Part shown: piece after piece, positions 63,345 to 64,000 of the stretch
Layout: the number at the start of each line of letters is the position of its first letter
Numbering within the stretch: position 1 is the stretch's first letter
NCBI GenBank assembly: GCA_963662175.1
Contig: OY759217.1
Coordinates: 17,238,562-17,302,561, forward strand
Direction of reading: 5' to 3'
Length of the DNA stretch: 64,000 nt
Source: Aradus depressus
Lineage: Eukaryota; Arthropoda; Insecta; Hemiptera; Aradidae
Notes under the pieces: generated by a model
Seen by the model: the letters and a program-made list of their open reading frames with translations, nothing else
Database searches by the model: none
What the model was told of the DNA's origin: nothing
Made by a program: the position numbers and the translations under genes

Positions 63345-64000
63345 GAATGTATGCTAGGCAATGGCTGGCACCTCATCTAGTACGTGCTAGGCAACGGCGA
63401 GCACCTCAGTTAGTAATGGGGTAGACAATAGCACTACAGCTAGTATGAGGTAGGCAACGTTCAGCACTACAAATAGTATGAGGTAGACAACGATCATCAC
63501 CTCAGCTAGTATGAGGTAGGCAACGGTCAGCACTACAGCTAGTATGGGGTAGGGAACGGTCAGCACTACAGCTAGTATGGGGTAGGCAACGGTCAGCACT
63601 GCAGCTAGTATGGGGTAGGCAACGGTCAGCACTACAGCTAGTATGGGGTAGACAACGATCATCACCTCAGCTAGTATGAGGTAGGCAACGGTCAGCACTA
63701 CAGCTAGTATGGGGTAGGCAACGGTTATCACCTCAGCTAGTATGAGGTAGGCAACGGTCAGCACTACAGCTAGTATGGGGTAGGCAACGGTCAGCACTAC
63801 AGCTAGTATGGGGTAGACAACGATCATCACCTCAGCTAGTATGGGAAAGGCAACGGTCAGCACTGCAGCTAGTATGGGGTAGGCAACGGTTATCACCTCA
63901 GCTAGTATGAGGTAGGCAACGGTCAGCACTACAGCTAGTATGGGGTAGGCAACGGTCAACACTACAGCTATTATGGGGTAGACAACGGTCATCACCTCAG
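63345..64000 (-). repeat. 33-bp satellite related to the Helitron satellite, cut by right edge
   Basis: About 20 units of 33 bp, core cagctagtatg, six variable bases, gcaacggt. This aligns with the Helitron unit cagctagtatg, six variable bases, gcaacggc in the same orientation and with the same period. The long minus-strand frame across it (hydrophobic 11-residue repeats such as VAYPILAVVLT) follows from the 33-bp period and is not taken as a gene. Probably the satellite part of another Helitron whose 5' part is beyond 64000. Confidence 0.75.

Noticed and set aside
63387..63995. 202-residue hydrophobic repetitive minus-strand frame
   Set aside because: It lies wholly in a 33-bp satellite; the 11-residue repeat follows from a period divisible by three. 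No gene structure around it.

Overview
The window is animal nuclear DNA, most likely from an insect. It is AT-rich, with multi-exon genes that have GT-AG introns. The transposons are of arthropod types: Jockey-like LINEs, an intact BEL/Pao element, a Gypsy-like LTR element, tandem Helitrons, Penelope-like pieces and a tRNA-derived SINE. A short TTAGG run is also present. I cannot name the species. Nothing bacterial or viral-genomic is seen.

Layout. 1-1283: the 5' end of a minus-strand Gypsy-like LTR retrotransposon (gag runs off the left edge) and the tail of a LINE coding region. 1284-19619: an 18-kb head-to-tail array of six minus-strand Helitron-like non-autonomous elements, each holding a microsatellite, a roughly 140-bp satellite and a 33-bp satellite. 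A nearly complete Jockey-like LINE (8959-13248, minus strand) has inserted into the fourth unit; its ORF2 is broken by two stop codons. 20264-31461 (+): an 11-exon gene for a TBC1D25-type Rab GTPase-activating protein. 31462-35705: AT-rich intergenic DNA. 35706-44592 (-): a gene for a GHITM/TMBIM5-type mitochondrial inner-membrane protein, with seven coding exons and introns full of SINEs, a 5'-truncated LINE, a pogo-like relic and tandem repeats. 46155-47486 (+): a four-exon gene for mitochondrial ribosomal protein mS25, divergent from GHITM. 50079-50344: a MITE. 50430-57396: a complete BEL/Pao retrotransposon (minus strand) with 570-bp LTRs, a 5-bp target duplication and one uninterrupted gag-pol frame. 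58009-63035 (-): a cathepsin L-like cysteine protease gene with six coding exons; one intron carries a 454-bp near-perfect palindrome that looks like a Penelope-like insertion with a hammerhead-like core. 63340-64000: another 33-bp satellite related to the Helitron satellite, running off the right edge.

The four cellular genes are unrelated housekeeping or digestive/lysosomal genes (autophagy-linked Rab GAP, mitochondrial membrane protein, mitoribosomal protein, cysteine protease). Two of the neighbours, GHITM and mS25, are mitochondrial and arranged head to head about 1.56 kb apart; shared regulation is possible but not shown. All four have open reading frames across every predicted junction, so I read them as functional. 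The striking content is in the mobile DNA: the Helitron array and the Penelope-like palindrome.
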